From Mycolicibacterium pulveris (GTDB lineage Bacteria; Actinomycetota; Actinomycetes; Mycobacteriales; Mycobacteriaceae), in NCBI RefSeq assembly GCF_010725725.1, contig NZ_AP022599.1:4154001-4218000 (forward strand): a stretch of 64,000 bases of DNA, in the 5' to 3' direction. The notes under the pieces are model-generated. The model saw only the letters and a list, made by a program, of their open reading frames with translations, was not told the DNA's origin and searched no databases. The translations under genes were made by a program, and so were the position numbers. Shown here piece after piece: positions 52,835 to 61,540 of this stretch (within the stretch, counting starts at the first letter, position 1; every line of letters starts with the position of its first letter).

Positions 52835-54378
52835 GCGTGCGGCTCTCGCGCCGCCATGTCGAGCGCCGCGAGATGGCTGAACAGCATCGACGCGCCGATC
52901 GGGTTGCCGCCACCGGGATAGGCGGTGCCGCTGACGGCGGCCATGGTGTTGCCGGCCGCGTACAGGCCCGTGATGGGGTTGTCCGATGCATCGAGCACGC
53001 GGGCCCGGGTATCGGTGCGCAGACCTCCTTTGGTGCCGAGGTCGGACAGACCGAACGCCGCGGCGTGAAACGGCGGCTTGTCGATCGGGACCAGCGGCGG
53101 CTCGCCGCTGGAAAAGGCCCGGTCGTAGGCTTCGTTGCCGCGTCCGTAGTCCTGGTCTTCACCGGCGGCCACCATGTCATTGAAGCGCTGCACGGTGCGG
53201 ATCAGGTTCGCCGCGGGTACCCCGATCAACTGCGCCAGGTTTTGCAACGTGTCGGCCGTGCGCCACAGACCTTCGGCCCGGTACCGGGCGGTTTCGACCA
53301 GCGACACGTTGGTCGCCTTGACCGGCGGCACCTCGCCCTCGCGGTCGTCGTAGACCATCCAGCACGGCAACCGAAGCGCGCCACTGTCGATTTGGCGGAT
53401 CATCTCCCGGCCCAGCCGGTCATATGGTGCGGATTCGTTGACGAAGCGAGTCCCGTCCTGGTTGACGAAGATTCCGCCGGTGAACCACAGCGCGAACGCC
53501 GAACGCCCACCGGGATGGGTCAGCCCAGGTGACCACCACGCCTGGTCCATCAGGTCGACCGATGCTCCGACAGCCAGGGCCGCGGCGTGCGCGGCGCCGG
53601 TGTTGCCGGGCGCCCCCATGGTGTCGTCGGCGCGGCCGGGAACGCCATAGCGCTTCCTCATCCGGGGGTTGTGCTCGAATCCGCCGGCCGCCAGCAGTAC
53701 CCCGCGACGGGCGCCGATCGCAATTCGTTCACCACCGCGGTCCAGGACTGCGCCGACGACGGCGCCGTCTTTCGTAATGAGCTCCACCAACGGTGAATTC
53801 AGATGCATTGTGACGTCCGGCTTGTCACGCAAGGCAGCGATGAACCGCCCGACCAGCGCGCGCCCGCCGGTCAACAGCTCGGGTTGCGGCGCGCCGAGCC
53901 GCTCGCTGTCGAGCGGTCCGCGTATCGACCTCGCAAGTTGGCCGAGCTGTTTCGCCGGTAGCGGCTTGGCCACGATGTGGCGTAGCCCGTCGGTTCTCGA
54001 CCCGGGTAGTGCGCCGAAATAGTCGGGCCACGGCAGCACGGCGAAGTCGAAATGCGGGTCGGCTTCCAGGTACTCGATGAGTGCGGCGCCACCGCGGACG
54101 TACGTCTCCTGCAGCTGCTGCGGTGTGCGGTCGCCGACGACGGCACGAAAGTATGTCAGCGCGTCCTCAATCGTGTCGTCGCTGCCCGCGCGTCTGAGCA
54201 CCGGGTTGCAGGGGAACCACATTCCGCCGCCGGCCGAGTAGGCCGTCGTCCCGCCGAACTTGTCGGTTGCTTCGACCAGTGCCACCGAAAGGCCTTCGCG
54301 CGCCGCGGTATACGCGCCGGTGACGCCGCCGCCCGAGCCGGCTACCAGAACGTCGACGACCTGGTCAAAGTCAGTCAA
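52831..54378 (-). CDS. KstD-like FAD-dependent oxidoreductase (3-ketosteroid delta-1-dehydrogenase family)
   Basis: The 515-residue flavoprotein has the FAD motif VLVAGSGGGVTGAYTA, GGTTAYSAGGGMWFP, and a C-terminal LYAAGNTMAAVSGTAYPGGGNPIG, where Tyr and Gly residues match the end of KstD active sites. It is more divergent than the other copy at 55256 and could act on another steroid or on a 4-ene. The start is TTG 54378 with AAGG upstream. It is divergent from the PadR gene. Confidence 0.87.
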   Translation of the reverse strand: MTDFDQVVDVLVAGSGGGVTGAYTAAREGLSVALVEATDKFGGTTAYSAGGGMWFPCNPVLRRAGSDDTIEDALTYFRAVVGDRTPQQLQETYVRGGAALIEYLEADPHFDFAVLPWPDYFGALPGSRTDGLRHIVAKPLPAKQLGQLARSIRGPLDSERLGAPQPELLTGGRALVGRFIAALRDKPDVTMHLNSPLVELITKDGAVVGAVLDRGGERIAIGARRGVLLAAGGFEHNPRMRKRYGVPGRADDTMGAPGNTGAAHAAALAVGASVDLMDQAWWSPGLTHPGGRSAFALWFTGGIFVNQDGTRFVNESAPYDRLGREMIRQIDSGALRLPCWMVYDDREGEVPPVKATNVSLVETARYRAEGLWRTADTLQNLAQLIGVPAANLIRTVQRFNDMVAAGEDQDYGRGNEAYDRAFSSGEPPLVPIDKPPFHAAAFGLSDLGTKGGLRTDTRARVLDASDNPITGLYAAGNTMAAVSGTAYPGGGNPIGASMLFSHLAALDMAAREPHA

Positions 54379-54578
54379 CGGGCTGGCCTTGGAACGCGGT
54401 GGTGATCCGGCGGACCAAACCGACGGTCGGCGTTCGCCGTCGAGTCGTCCGAAGCCACATCTGCCTCCAGTGCCTCGAGTATTTGTCGATGATGAACCAC
54501 AGTGTTACATCGTCGTCATGGCGGGCAACCGCGCGTCCCGTGAGCGGCAGTCGACAATGCCGACAGCGCCGCCGTTGA

Positions 54579-54584
54579 TAGCCT
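54579..54584 (+). promoter_or_regulatory. Predicted -10 box (TAGCCT) for the padR gene
   Basis: TAGCCT fits TANNNT and is 6 nt before GTG 54591, which favours that start and a leaderless mRNA. The 212-bp gap between this gene and the divergent flavoprotein gene holds no clear palindrome. Confidence 0.5.
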
Positions 54585-54590
54585 TGACCG

Positions 54591-55259
54591 GTGGAGCCGA
54601 GTTCAGCGATGCCGAACCTGACAGCGACCGCATGGGCGTTGCTGGGCATGCTGTCGTACGACACCGAGTTGTCCGGTTACGACATCCGCAAGTGGATCAA
54701 CTGGAGCATGCGGTTCTTCTACGGCAGCCCGGCCTACAGCCAGATCTATTCGGAGCTGAAAAAGCTCGAAGAGCAGGGTTTTGTCACGTCGCGGGTGGAA
54801 AGCAGCGCGGGTGCCCGCAACCGTCGGCTATACAAGATCACCGAAGCGGGCATGACAGCCGTCACTCGATGGGCGAATGAGGCCCCGCTGGACCCGCCGG
54901 TGCTCAAGCACAACGCCATCTTGCGGGTCACGTTGGGGCATCTGACCAATCCGGCCAGGCTCAAGGAACTCTTGAAGCAGCATCTGGCCTGGGTGGAGCA
55001 AATGCACCTCGAGGCGGCAAAGGATGCGCGCTGGGCCGATGTCGAGCCGGCATGGGCGTTCGCCCGAGTCGGATTGCAGTGGGCTGAGCGACATTACGCC
55101 GCAGAGCGCGAACTGACCCTGCAGATGATCAAGGACCTCGACGAGGCGCAGGCGGTCTTTGCCCAGGCCACCAGTGGGACAGAGGCAGGCATTCCGTGGC
55201 CGAAGCCGGAGTATTGGTACGAGATCGAGAAGAAGGCCGAGGCTGAAGAGTCGGACTAG
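54591..55259 (+). CDS. PadR-family transcriptional regulator
   Basis: The 222-residue protein has an N-terminal PadR winged helix (LLGMLSYDTELSGYDIRKWI, then YSQIYSELKKLEEQGFVTSR and RRLYKITEAG) and a C-terminal helical dimerisation domain (about 100-180), so it is of the longer PadR type. It is the only regulator seen in the steroid locus and lies between two KstD-like genes. Its last 4 bp overlap the end of kstD tail to tail. An ATG six codons after the chosen GTG is an alternative start. Confidence 0.88.
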   Translation: MEPSSAMPNLTATAWALLGMLSYDTELSGYDIRKWINWSMRFFYGSPAYSQIYSELKKLEEQGFVTSRVESSAGARNRRLYKITEAGMTAVTRWANEAPLDPPVLKHNAILRVTLGHLTNPARLKELLKQHLAWVEQMHLEAAKDARWADVEPAWAFARVGLQWAERHYAAERELTLQMIKDLDEAQAVFAQATSGTEAGIPWPKPEYWYEIEKKAEAEESD

Positions 55260-57013
55260 CCGTGCGGTGTAGCCGCGTTGGCGTGTCGCGCCGCGATGTA
55301 CCCGAACACCAGGCCCTGGGCGATGGTCGCGCCCGCACCGGGATACGTCGCGCCGAACGCATTGGCTGCGGTGTTGCCGATCGCGTATAGACCGTCGACG
55401 ATGCTGCCGTCTTCGCGCAGCACCCGGGCGCATTCGTCGGCACGAAGACCGCCGCAGGTACCCAGATCGCTGAGCACCATCTTGACCGCGTAGTACGGCG
55501 GCTTGTCGAGCGCGCGCAGGTTGGGGTTGGGCGTGATCGTCGGATCGCCGTAGTAGCGGTCGTATGCGCTGCTCCCGCGATGGAATTCGTTGTCATGTCC
55601 GTCGCCCGCCTTTTCGTTGAACTGCGTCATCGTCGCGACGAACTCTGACGCCGGAACTTGCATCTTGGACGCAAGGTCCGCGAGCTCCGATGAGCGATGC
55701 GCGATGCCGGCCTCATACCAGGCGCGCGGAATGGGCATCCGCGGAAACAGTTCAGCGCCAAAGACATAGCTGTTGCGGTACTGCTGGTCGAACACGATCC
55801 ACATCGCCTCGACCGGATTCCCGGCGCGTTCTCGTTCGAGGACCCGTTGCCCGAACGACATGTAATCGGTCGCCTCGTTGACGAACCTGGTGCCGTTCTG
55901 GTCGACGATCAGCGAGCCCGGCAGCGACCGTTCGGCGAGCATCACCAAAGGAGCCGCGCCGGGCAGCGGCGCCACCGCGGGGAACCACCACGCCTGATCC
56001 ATCAAATCGATTGCGCCGCCGAGTTCTTGAGCGCAGCGAATCGCGTCGCCCGTGTTGGTCTCGGCGCCCAGGCTCATATGCTCGCCGAGCGCTTCGGACT
56101 GAAACTTCCACCTCATTTCCATGCTGTGGTCGAACCCACCGGCGGCAAGTACCACGCCGCGGCGCGCGGTGACGGCCACCTCGCGTCCGTCGTGGTCGAT
56201 TACGGCACCGGTGACCCGGCCGTTCTCGGTGGTGAGGCGGCGCAGCACGCTTTCCGTCCAGACCGGGATGCCCGCCCGCAGCACTCCGGCGAACAACCCA
56301 GCGGCCAAGGCTTGACCGCCCGCGGTGTAGCGGCGGCCGAGCAGCAGCCCCCCGACCCCCTGCCCGAGGCGCTTGGCGACCGTCGGCAGGCCTTTGCGCG
56401 GCACCCGCGACATCAGGTTCAGCCACCGGTAGTCGGCTCCGGTCGTGGGCATCGGGATCTTGACTTCCATCACGCCGCCACGTAGCCGGCTCCGATAGTC
56501 GCCGAGGATCGCAGTGTTCAGGGGCCGACACTCGCAGGTGCGTCCGGCCGCTGTGCCACCGGGCTTCTCAGGGTGATAGTCGGAGTAGTCCTTTGCCCAG
56601 AACAGCCGCATCGGCGTCGTCCGCCGCAACATCTGCACGGTCGCGCCGACATGAGCGAGGAACGCTGCGGAACGCTCTCGGGGAGCGGTACCACCCACGA
56701 CCGAGTCCAGGTACTCTTGCGCATCCGCCGTCGTGTCGGCCGCGCCGTTCTCGTCGAGAACCGGGCTCGCCGGGAACCACAGAGCACCGCCGGATCTTGC
56801 CGTCGAGCCTCCTACGTGGCTCGACTTCTCGACCAGCAGCACGGACATCCCGAGTTCCTTGGCTGCCAACGCGGCGGCCATGCCGGTGCCTGAACCGATC
56901 ACGACAAGGTCCACGACAGTGTCCTGGACCGTTAATCCGGTGGGGATCGTGCTGGAATCGCGAGTCGTCACGTTCGCCGACAGTAGATAGCCATCACCGG
57001 CCCCCGGATTCAC
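55256..57013 (-). CDS. kstD: 3-ketosteroid delta-1-dehydrogenase
   Basis: KstD introduces the 1,2 double bond in ring A, which with 9-alpha-hydroxylation opens ring B. The 585-residue protein has VVIGSGTGMAAALAA near residue 40, GGSTARSGGALWFP, and the C-terminal LYAIGNTAANAFGATYPGAGATIAQG, a close match to true KstD enzymes (YPGAGATI with the active-site Tyr and Gly). GTG 57013 follows AGGGAGG directly; a GTG at 56971 is an alternative. It is divergent from kshA across 59 bp holding a perfect palindrome. Confidence 0.93.
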   Translation of the reverse strand: MNPGAGDGYLLSANVTTRDSSTIPTGLTVQDTVVDLVVIGSGTGMAAALAAKELGMSVLLVEKSSHVGGSTARSGGALWFPASPVLDENGAADTTADAQEYLDSVVGGTAPRERSAAFLAHVGATVQMLRRTTPMRLFWAKDYSDYHPEKPGGTAAGRTCECRPLNTAILGDYRSRLRGGVMEVKIPMPTTGADYRWLNLMSRVPRKGLPTVAKRLGQGVGGLLLGRRYTAGGQALAAGLFAGVLRAGIPVWTESVLRRLTTENGRVTGAVIDHDGREVAVTARRGVVLAAGGFDHSMEMRWKFQSEALGEHMSLGAETNTGDAIRCAQELGGAIDLMDQAWWFPAVAPLPGAAPLVMLAERSLPGSLIVDQNGTRFVNEATDYMSFGQRVLERERAGNPVEAMWIVFDQQYRNSYVFGAELFPRMPIPRAWYEAGIAHRSSELADLASKMQVPASEFVATMTQFNEKAGDGHDNEFHRGSSAYDRYYGDPTITPNPNLRALDKPPYYAVKMVLSDLGTCGGLRADECARVLREDGSIVDGLYAIGNTAANAFGATYPGAGATIAQGLVFGYIAARHANAATPHG

Positions 57014-57034
57014 CCTCCCTACCAGCGGGACGCT

Positions 57035-57052
57035 TACCGACCTGGATCGGTA
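57035..57052. promoter_or_regulatory. Perfect palindrome in the kstD-kshA divergent promoter
   Basis: TACCGA-cctgga-TCGGTA is a perfect 6-6-6 palindrome in the middle of the 59-bp gap. It does not match the KstR motif (TnnAACnnGTTnnA) or the KstR2 motif. It may be the operator of the nearby PadR-type protein or of an unlinked TetR-type regulator. Confidence 0.6.
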
Positions 57053-57072
57053 TCAGGCGGTAAAACGAAGCC

Positions 57073-58206
57073 ATGACGTTGCACACTGCTGTCGAGGTCC
57101 GCCAGATCGAATCAGGGCAGGCACCCACTCGATTCGCTCGCGGGTGGCACTGCCTCGGGTTGACCCGTGACCTCGGGGATGGCAAGCCGCACACGATGCA
57201 CGCGTTCGGCAAGAAGTTGGTGGTCTTCCGCAGCGGGGACGGCAGGATCAACGTGCTCGACGCCTACTGCCGGCACATGGGCGGCGATTTGTCGCAAGGC
57301 GAAGTCAAGGGCAACGAGATCGCGTGTCCATTCCATGACTGGCGTTGGGGCGGAGACGGCCGTTGCAAGAAGGTGCCCTACAGCAAGCGGGTGCCGCGGC
57401 TGGCTCGGACGGCGACCTGGCTGACGCTCGAGCAGGACGGGATGCTGTTCGTGTGGAACGATCCCGAGAACAACCCGCCGCCGGCCGATGTGACGATTCC
57501 GCGCATCGAAGGCGCCGGAAGCGATGAGTGGACCGACTGGCACTGGTACACAACCGTCGTCAACACCAACTGCCGGGAGATCATCGACAACGTCGTCGAC
57601 ATGGCGCACTTCTTCTATATTCACGGGTCGATGCCGACCTACTTCAAGAACATCTTCGAAGGACACATCGCCACCCAGTACATGAACAGCGGCGCCCGTG
57701 ACGACATACCGCATCCCGAAGACCAGCCGCGGATGCTGGGTACGACATCGGTCGCGTCGTATTATGGACCGTCGTTCATGATCGACGATCTGACCTACCA
57801 CTTCGAGCATGAGGACCAGAAGACGGTTCTTCTCAACTGTCACTACCCGATAGACGCCGATTCCTTTGTGTTGCAATACGGGATCATCGTCAAGAAATCC
57901 GAGAACCTGCCCGAGGAGGCGGCGATGCAGACCGCGATCGCACTCGGCGACTGGGTGAAAGTGGGTTTCGAGCAGGACGTGGCGATCTGGAAGAACAAAG
58001 CTCGCATCGACAACCCGCTGCTGTGCGAAGAGGACGGACCGGTGTACCAGCTGCGGCGGTGGTACGAGCAGTTCTACGTCGACGTCGCTGACGTCACGCC
58101 CGACATGGTGGACCGGTTCGAGTACGAGATCGACGTCACCCGGCCGCGGGAGGCCTGGCAGAAGCAGGTCGAAGACAACATCGCCGCACGCGCCGCGCAG
58201 GCTTAG
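57073..58206 (+). CDS. kshA: 3-ketosteroid 9-alpha-hydroxylase, oxygenase component KshA
   Basis: KshA hydroxylates C9 of 3-ketosteroids, and with KstD causes ring B opening. The 377-residue Rieske oxygenase has the [2Fe-2S] ligands Cys66, His68, Cys85 and His88 (CRHMGGD and CPFHDW), and the mononuclear iron site in DNVVDMAHFFYIH with His179 and His184. Length and motifs are those of KshA. The reductase KshB is not in the window. Such kshA paralogues exist in rapid growers apart from the main cholesterol regulon. Confidence 0.94.
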   Translation: MTLHTAVEVRQIESGQAPTRFARGWHCLGLTRDLGDGKPHTMHAFGKKLVVFRSGDGRINVLDAYCRHMGGDLSQGEVKGNEIACPFHDWRWGGDGRCKKVPYSKRVPRLARTATWLTLEQDGMLFVWNDPENNPPPADVTIPRIEGAGSDEWTDWHWYTTVVNTNCREIIDNVVDMAHFFYIHGSMPTYFKNIFEGHIATQYMNSGARDDIPHPEDQPRMLGTTSVASYYGPSFMIDDLTYHFEHEDQKTVLLNCHYPIDADSFVLQYGIIVKKSENLPEEAAMQTAIALGDWVKVGFEQDVAIWKNKARIDNPLLCEEDGPVYQLRRWYEQFYVDVADVTPDMVDRFEYEIDVTRPREAWQKQVEDNIAARAAQA

Positions 58207-58207
58207 C

Positions 58208-58495
58208 ATGGCCGTCCACGCCGACAACCGACTGCTCGACTCACCGCTGGTACCGGTGCGTTGCCGTCGATGCGCGGCACAGGTCCTTGTCCGCAAGAGC
58301 AGCTGGCAGCAGACCAGCATCCAGTGGAACGCGGACGCCACCGCCAGGTGCCCGCAACGACGCGAAGCAGAGCAACTCAACGAGCACAGCGGCGGAGTGT
58401 TTCTGGCGTGCTCTGACCTGCGCGACACGATCGATGAGGCAGTTGGGAGTGGCGCGCTGCGCATCGTCGACGAAACGGTTGACGTGACGCCGTAA
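58208..58495 (+). CDS. Small CxxC protein following kshA
   Basis: The 95-residue protein starts 1 nt after the kshA stop. It contains VRCRRCAAQVLVRKSSWQQTS (CxxC at 19-22) and later ARCPQRREAEQ and FLACSDL, so up to four cysteines could bind a metal. It has no ferredoxin-type cluster motif. Tight linkage suggests a role in KshA function or assembly. I do not recognise a characterised family. Confidence 0.8.
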   Translation: MAVHADNRLLDSPLVPVRCRRCAAQVLVRKSSWQQTSIQWNADATARCPQRREAEQLNEHSGGVFLACSDLRDTIDEAVGSGALRIVDETVDVTP

Positions 58496-58498
58496 CCT
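58493..58498 (+). promoter_or_regulatory. Predicted -10 box (TAACCT) embedded in a stop codon
   Basis: TAACCT contains the TAA stop of the small CxxC gene and lies 7 nt before GTG 58506 of the SDR gene. Confidence 0.45.
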
Positions 58499-58505
58499 CG
58501 AGGCT

Positions 58506-59318
58506 GTGACAACGGACGCCCACGTGCGTGTCGCGGTCGTAACCGGGGCCAGCCGCGGCGCCGGCCACGGCATCGCCAGCGCCCTGGTGGCACGCGGCTG
58601 GCGCGTATACGTGACCGGCAGGACCGTGACGGACGCCGGTGACGGCCGGATCGCGGTGCCGCTCGACCATCGCGACGATGCGGCGGTGTCCGCGTTGTTC
58701 ACGCGGGTTGAGCAGGAAGACGGCCGGCTCGACCTACTGGTCAACAACGCCGCCGCGGTCCACGATGCGCTGACAGATCCGAAACCGTTCTGGGACAAGC
58801 CCATCGGTCTGGCCGACATCATTGACGTCGGTCTGCGATCGGCGTACGTGGCAGCGTATTTCGCCGCTCCGCTGATGCTTCGGAGCGAGCGCGGCCTGAT
58901 CGCGTTCACATCCTCGCCCGGGTCGGTGTGCTACATGCACGGGCCTGCCTACGGGGCGCAGAAGGCCGGCATCGACAAGATGGCTGCCGATATGGCGGTC
59001 GACTTCCGCGGAACCACCGTGCACACCGCATCGATCTGGATGGGCATCCTGCTCACGGCGAAGCTACGCAGCGCATTCGACGGCAACCCCGAGGGTCTGG
59101 CGGCGATGGCGCAGCACGCCGAGACACCCGAGTTCGTCGGGCATGTGATCGACGCGCTGTACCGCGACCCGAAGCTCACCGAGGTCAGCGGACACACCTT
59201 GATCGCCGCCGAACTCGCGGCGCGCTACGGGATCACCGACGAGGGCGGCAGGAAGCCGCCGTCGCACCGCGACATGCTGGGCTCACCGCGCACGCCCAGC
59301 GATGTGATCGTGCGGTGA
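58506..59318 (+). CDS. Short-chain dehydrogenase/reductase
   Basis: The 270-residue SDR has VVTGASRGAGHGIA at the start, LVNNAA, and the catalytic YGAQK motif in HGPAYGAQKAGIDK. Arg in the VTGRT segment suggests NADP(H). A C-terminal stretch (EGGRKPPSHRDMLGSP) extends beyond the classical fold. It follows kshA on the same strand and is probably part of the steroid locus. GTG 58506 lies 7 nt after a -10-like sequence. Confidence 0.9.
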   Translation: MTTDAHVRVAVVTGASRGAGHGIASALVARGWRVYVTGRTVTDAGDGRIAVPLDHRDDAAVSALFTRVEQEDGRLDLLVNNAAAVHDALTDPKPFWDKPIGLADIIDVGLRSAYVAAYFAAPLMLRSERGLIAFTSSPGSVCYMHGPAYGAQKAGIDKMAADMAVDFRGTTVHTASIWMGILLTAKLRSAFDGNPEGLAAMAQHAETPEFVGHVIDALYRDPKLTEVSGHTLIAAELAARYGITDEGGRKPPSHRDMLGSPRTPSDVIVR

Positions 59319-59322
59319 CGAC

Positions 59323-60399
59323 TCAGGTCAGCTGAAACGCGCTGATCGGCGCTTCCTCGGGGTAGACCGCCGGACCGCCGAGGTCGTAGACCGCGTTGAG
59401 CGCGGCAATGAACTCCGGATCGTGCAGCGGTTCGCTGGGCACGTCGAGCTTGACGCCCTTCTTGTGAACGTCATCGACGAGCATGTCGATCGCTTTGTCG
59501 ACGGTGAGGTCGTCGCTGCCGTCCATGTTCTTTTTCAGCTCGTCGAAGTCGGTGAACACCTCGGCCGACCAGTGCACCAGGAACCGCAATTCGTCGGTGT
59601 GGTGACGGGCGATCACATCCTCGCCGTTCTTGAGCAGCCAGTGGTCGCGATCGGCCGGATCGCCGGTGAAGACGGTGTCGAAGGCGAGGCCCGGTGGCGT
59701 CTGCAGTTCCAGCGGCCCGTTCGCCTCGCCGCGATGCACCATCATCTCGTTCTGCACGAGCACACCGCGGTTGTAGATCGGCGGCAGGACACGTCGCGGC
59801 TGCTTGAGCGGGCCGTCGGGCCAGTAGGTGAATCCGCTGCCCTCGTCGAGCGAGAACCAGGTGATCACCTGCGCCATCTTGATCAAGTACTCCTGGAACA
59901 GCCCGGACTTGCCCATCACGCTGCACAGCCAGGTCGGCGCGTTCTCGTGGCGCACACCGCGGAAGCTCGGGGAGTCCAGGTGTCCGGGATCGCGGTTGGC
60001 GCACGGCCCGTTGATGTTGAACAGCATCATCTGGGGCTTGGCGTACTCGGCGTTCCAGTAGCTCTTGGCCAGGTCGATGAACCGCTTGTTGTAGAAGCAG
60101 TCGTGCAACTCCGGGTAGAGCACCGTGCCGTAGTTCGCCAAATACCCGCGGAACGTCGCGGTCAGAAACAGGTCCAGCGACGGGGTGAACCCCTCGGGAA
60201 ACATTCCGCTCATGGTGGCCATCAGCTCCTCGGCGGATGCGAAGTGCTGGGCGATGATCAGTCGCCACGGCCCCTGTGTGCGAACCACGTCGAGGAGGCG
60301 TTCGCGTTGGTCGTCGGTATAGACGTTGTCGATCTCGCGGGGCGGCGAAACCGGCCGCAGTATGTCGGAAAGCTCCATCCGCTGCTGTTCGGTAAGCAT
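59323..60399 (-). CDS. Uncharacterised 358-residue protein, possible metal-dependent oxygenase
   Basis: The protein starts MLTEQQRMELSDILRPVSPP. Central segments are MMLFNINGPCANRDPGHLDSPSFRG (His140, Asp142) and VLVQNEMMVHRGEANG (His222), followed by RFLVHW. A HxD pair and a later His resemble Fe(II)/2-oxoglutarate dioxygenases, but the downstream Arg motif is not clear. It is convergent with the SDR gene and lies within the steroid locus. I cannot assign it to a named family. Confidence 0.75.
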   Translation of the reverse strand: MLTEQQRMELSDILRPVSPPREIDNVYTDDQRERLLDVVRTQGPWRLIIAQHFASAEELMATMSGMFPEGFTPSLDLFLTATFRGYLANYGTVLYPELHDCFYNKRFIDLAKSYWNAEYAKPQMMLFNINGPCANRDPGHLDSPSFRGVRHENAPTWLCSVMGKSGLFQEYLIKMAQVITWFSLDEGSGFTYWPDGPLKQPRRVLPPIYNRGVLVQNEMMVHRGEANGPLELQTPPGLAFDTVFTGDPADRDHWLLKNGEDVIARHHTDELRFLVHWSAEVFTDFDELKKNMDGSDDLTVDKAIDMLVDDVHKKGVKLDVPSEPLHDPEFIAALNAVYDLGGPAVYPEEAPISAFQLT

Positions 60400-60470
60400 G
60401 GCTCGATTGTGGTGCGGCGATAGGCTGCCTGGTCGCCACCTGTCCGGTGATCGGGACGCCGCTTTTGCGC

Positions 60471-60584
60471 CGAGCAGACGTGAGCACCCCCTTTCCGGGG
60501 GCTTTCAGGGGGTCTTAGCGTCTGCTCGCGCGGGGGCCCAGCTCGCGCGGGGGCCCAGCTCGCGCGGGGGGCCCAGCTCGCGCG
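60471..60584. repeat. Inverted repeat plus tandem 17-bp repeats
   Basis: CGAGCAGACG (60471-60480) and CGTCTGCTCG (60519-60528) are perfect complements around an inner CCCCC/GGGGG hairpin. From 60524 the unit GCTCGCGCGGGGGCCCA (17 bp) is repeated three times (60524-60540, 60541-60557, 60558-60575 with one extra G), with a partial fourth copy at 60576-60584. It fills the gap between two minus-strand genes and may act as a terminator or a REP-like mobile palindrome. Confidence 0.8.
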
Positions 60585-60595
60585 AGCAAAACGAT

Positions 60596-61540
60596 CTACC
60601 ACGGGAGCGGGTGTGCGAACTTTGCGCGCAGCAGCGCACCGATCTCGGCGACCGCCAGCCGGCCCCTGGCCGTGGCCTCCGAGCGCATCAGAAAGCCGTG
60701 GTACATGCCGGGATAGCGGGTCAGCGTGGTCTGTACCCCAGCGTCGCGCAGCCGAAGCGCGTACCGCTCGCCCCAGTCGCGGATCGGATCACACGCGGCG
60801 GTGACGACGATGGCCTGCGGAAGCCCGGCCAGGTCGGTTGCCATTGCCGGGAACCGGTACTGGTCCGGCGGTGTGCTTACGCCCCGATCCGCGAGTTCAT
60901 GCATGAAGTCGATGTCGTCGCAGTGCAGCATCGGCGCGTCGGGCATGCTCACGATCGACTCGCAGGTCATGTCGCGGTCCAGACCCGGATACATCAGCAC
61001 CAGACAGCAGATCGGGGGGCCGCCGCGGTCGCGTGCGGCCAGCGCGACTGCCGCCGCCAACGAGCCGCCCGCGCTGTCCCCGACGACGGCTAACCGCTGG
61101 GGGTCGACGCGAAACGCACCGGCGTTGGAGGCGACATATGAGGTCGCCGCATACGCGTCCTCGAACTGCGCCGGCGCCGGCGCCTCCGGTGCAAGCCGAT
61201 AGTCGACGGACACCACCGCGGCGCCGCTTTCGGCGGCCAGTGTCCGGGCGAACGGTTCGAACGAGTGATTCGAGCCCAATACCATTCCGCCGCCGTGGAA
61301 ATAGACCAGGACGGGGGAGTCGTCGGCGAGGGTCGGGCGGTAGATCCGGATCGGAACAGACCCTGCCGGGCCGGGAACGTCGCGGTCCTCGATGTCAGCC
61401 ATCTCCGGCATGTCGTCGGGGTGCGGTGCCGATTCGATCGTCCGCCGCACCTCGGTAAGGCCACGCTGACGCATCGGGGGAATCGGCCCGAACGCCGCGA
61501 CGCGCTCGGCAGCGTCCGGATCCAGAGGGTATTGCGTCAC
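60596..61540 (-). CDS. Alpha/beta hydrolase of the hormone-sensitive-lipase family
   Basis: The 314-residue esterase has the HSL oxyanion motif YFHGGGMVLGS, the nucleophile in VVGDSAGGSLA, an Asp in TAACDPIRDWG and His in YPGMYHGF. GTG 61540 overlaps the stop of the upstream flavoprotein (GTGA). Substrates are small acyl esters; in this context a steroid or lipid ester or lactone is plausible. The longer open frame reaching 62086 is antisense-type read-through of the flavoprotein gene and was not used. Confidence 0.92.
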   Translation of the reverse strand: MTQYPLDPDAAERVAAFGPIPPMRQRGLTEVRRTIESAPHPDDMPEMADIEDRDVPGPAGSVPIRIYRPTLADDSPVLVYFHGGGMVLGSNHSFEPFARTLAAESGAAVVSVDYRLAPEAPAPAQFEDAYAATSYVASNAGAFRVDPQRLAVVGDSAGGSLAAAVALAARDRGGPPICCLVLMYPGLDRDMTCESIVSMPDAPMLHCDDIDFMHELADRGVSTPPDQYRFPAMATDLAGLPQAIVVTAACDPIRDWGERYALRLRDAGVQTTLTRYPGMYHGFLMRSEATARGRLAVAEIGALLRAKFAHPLPW

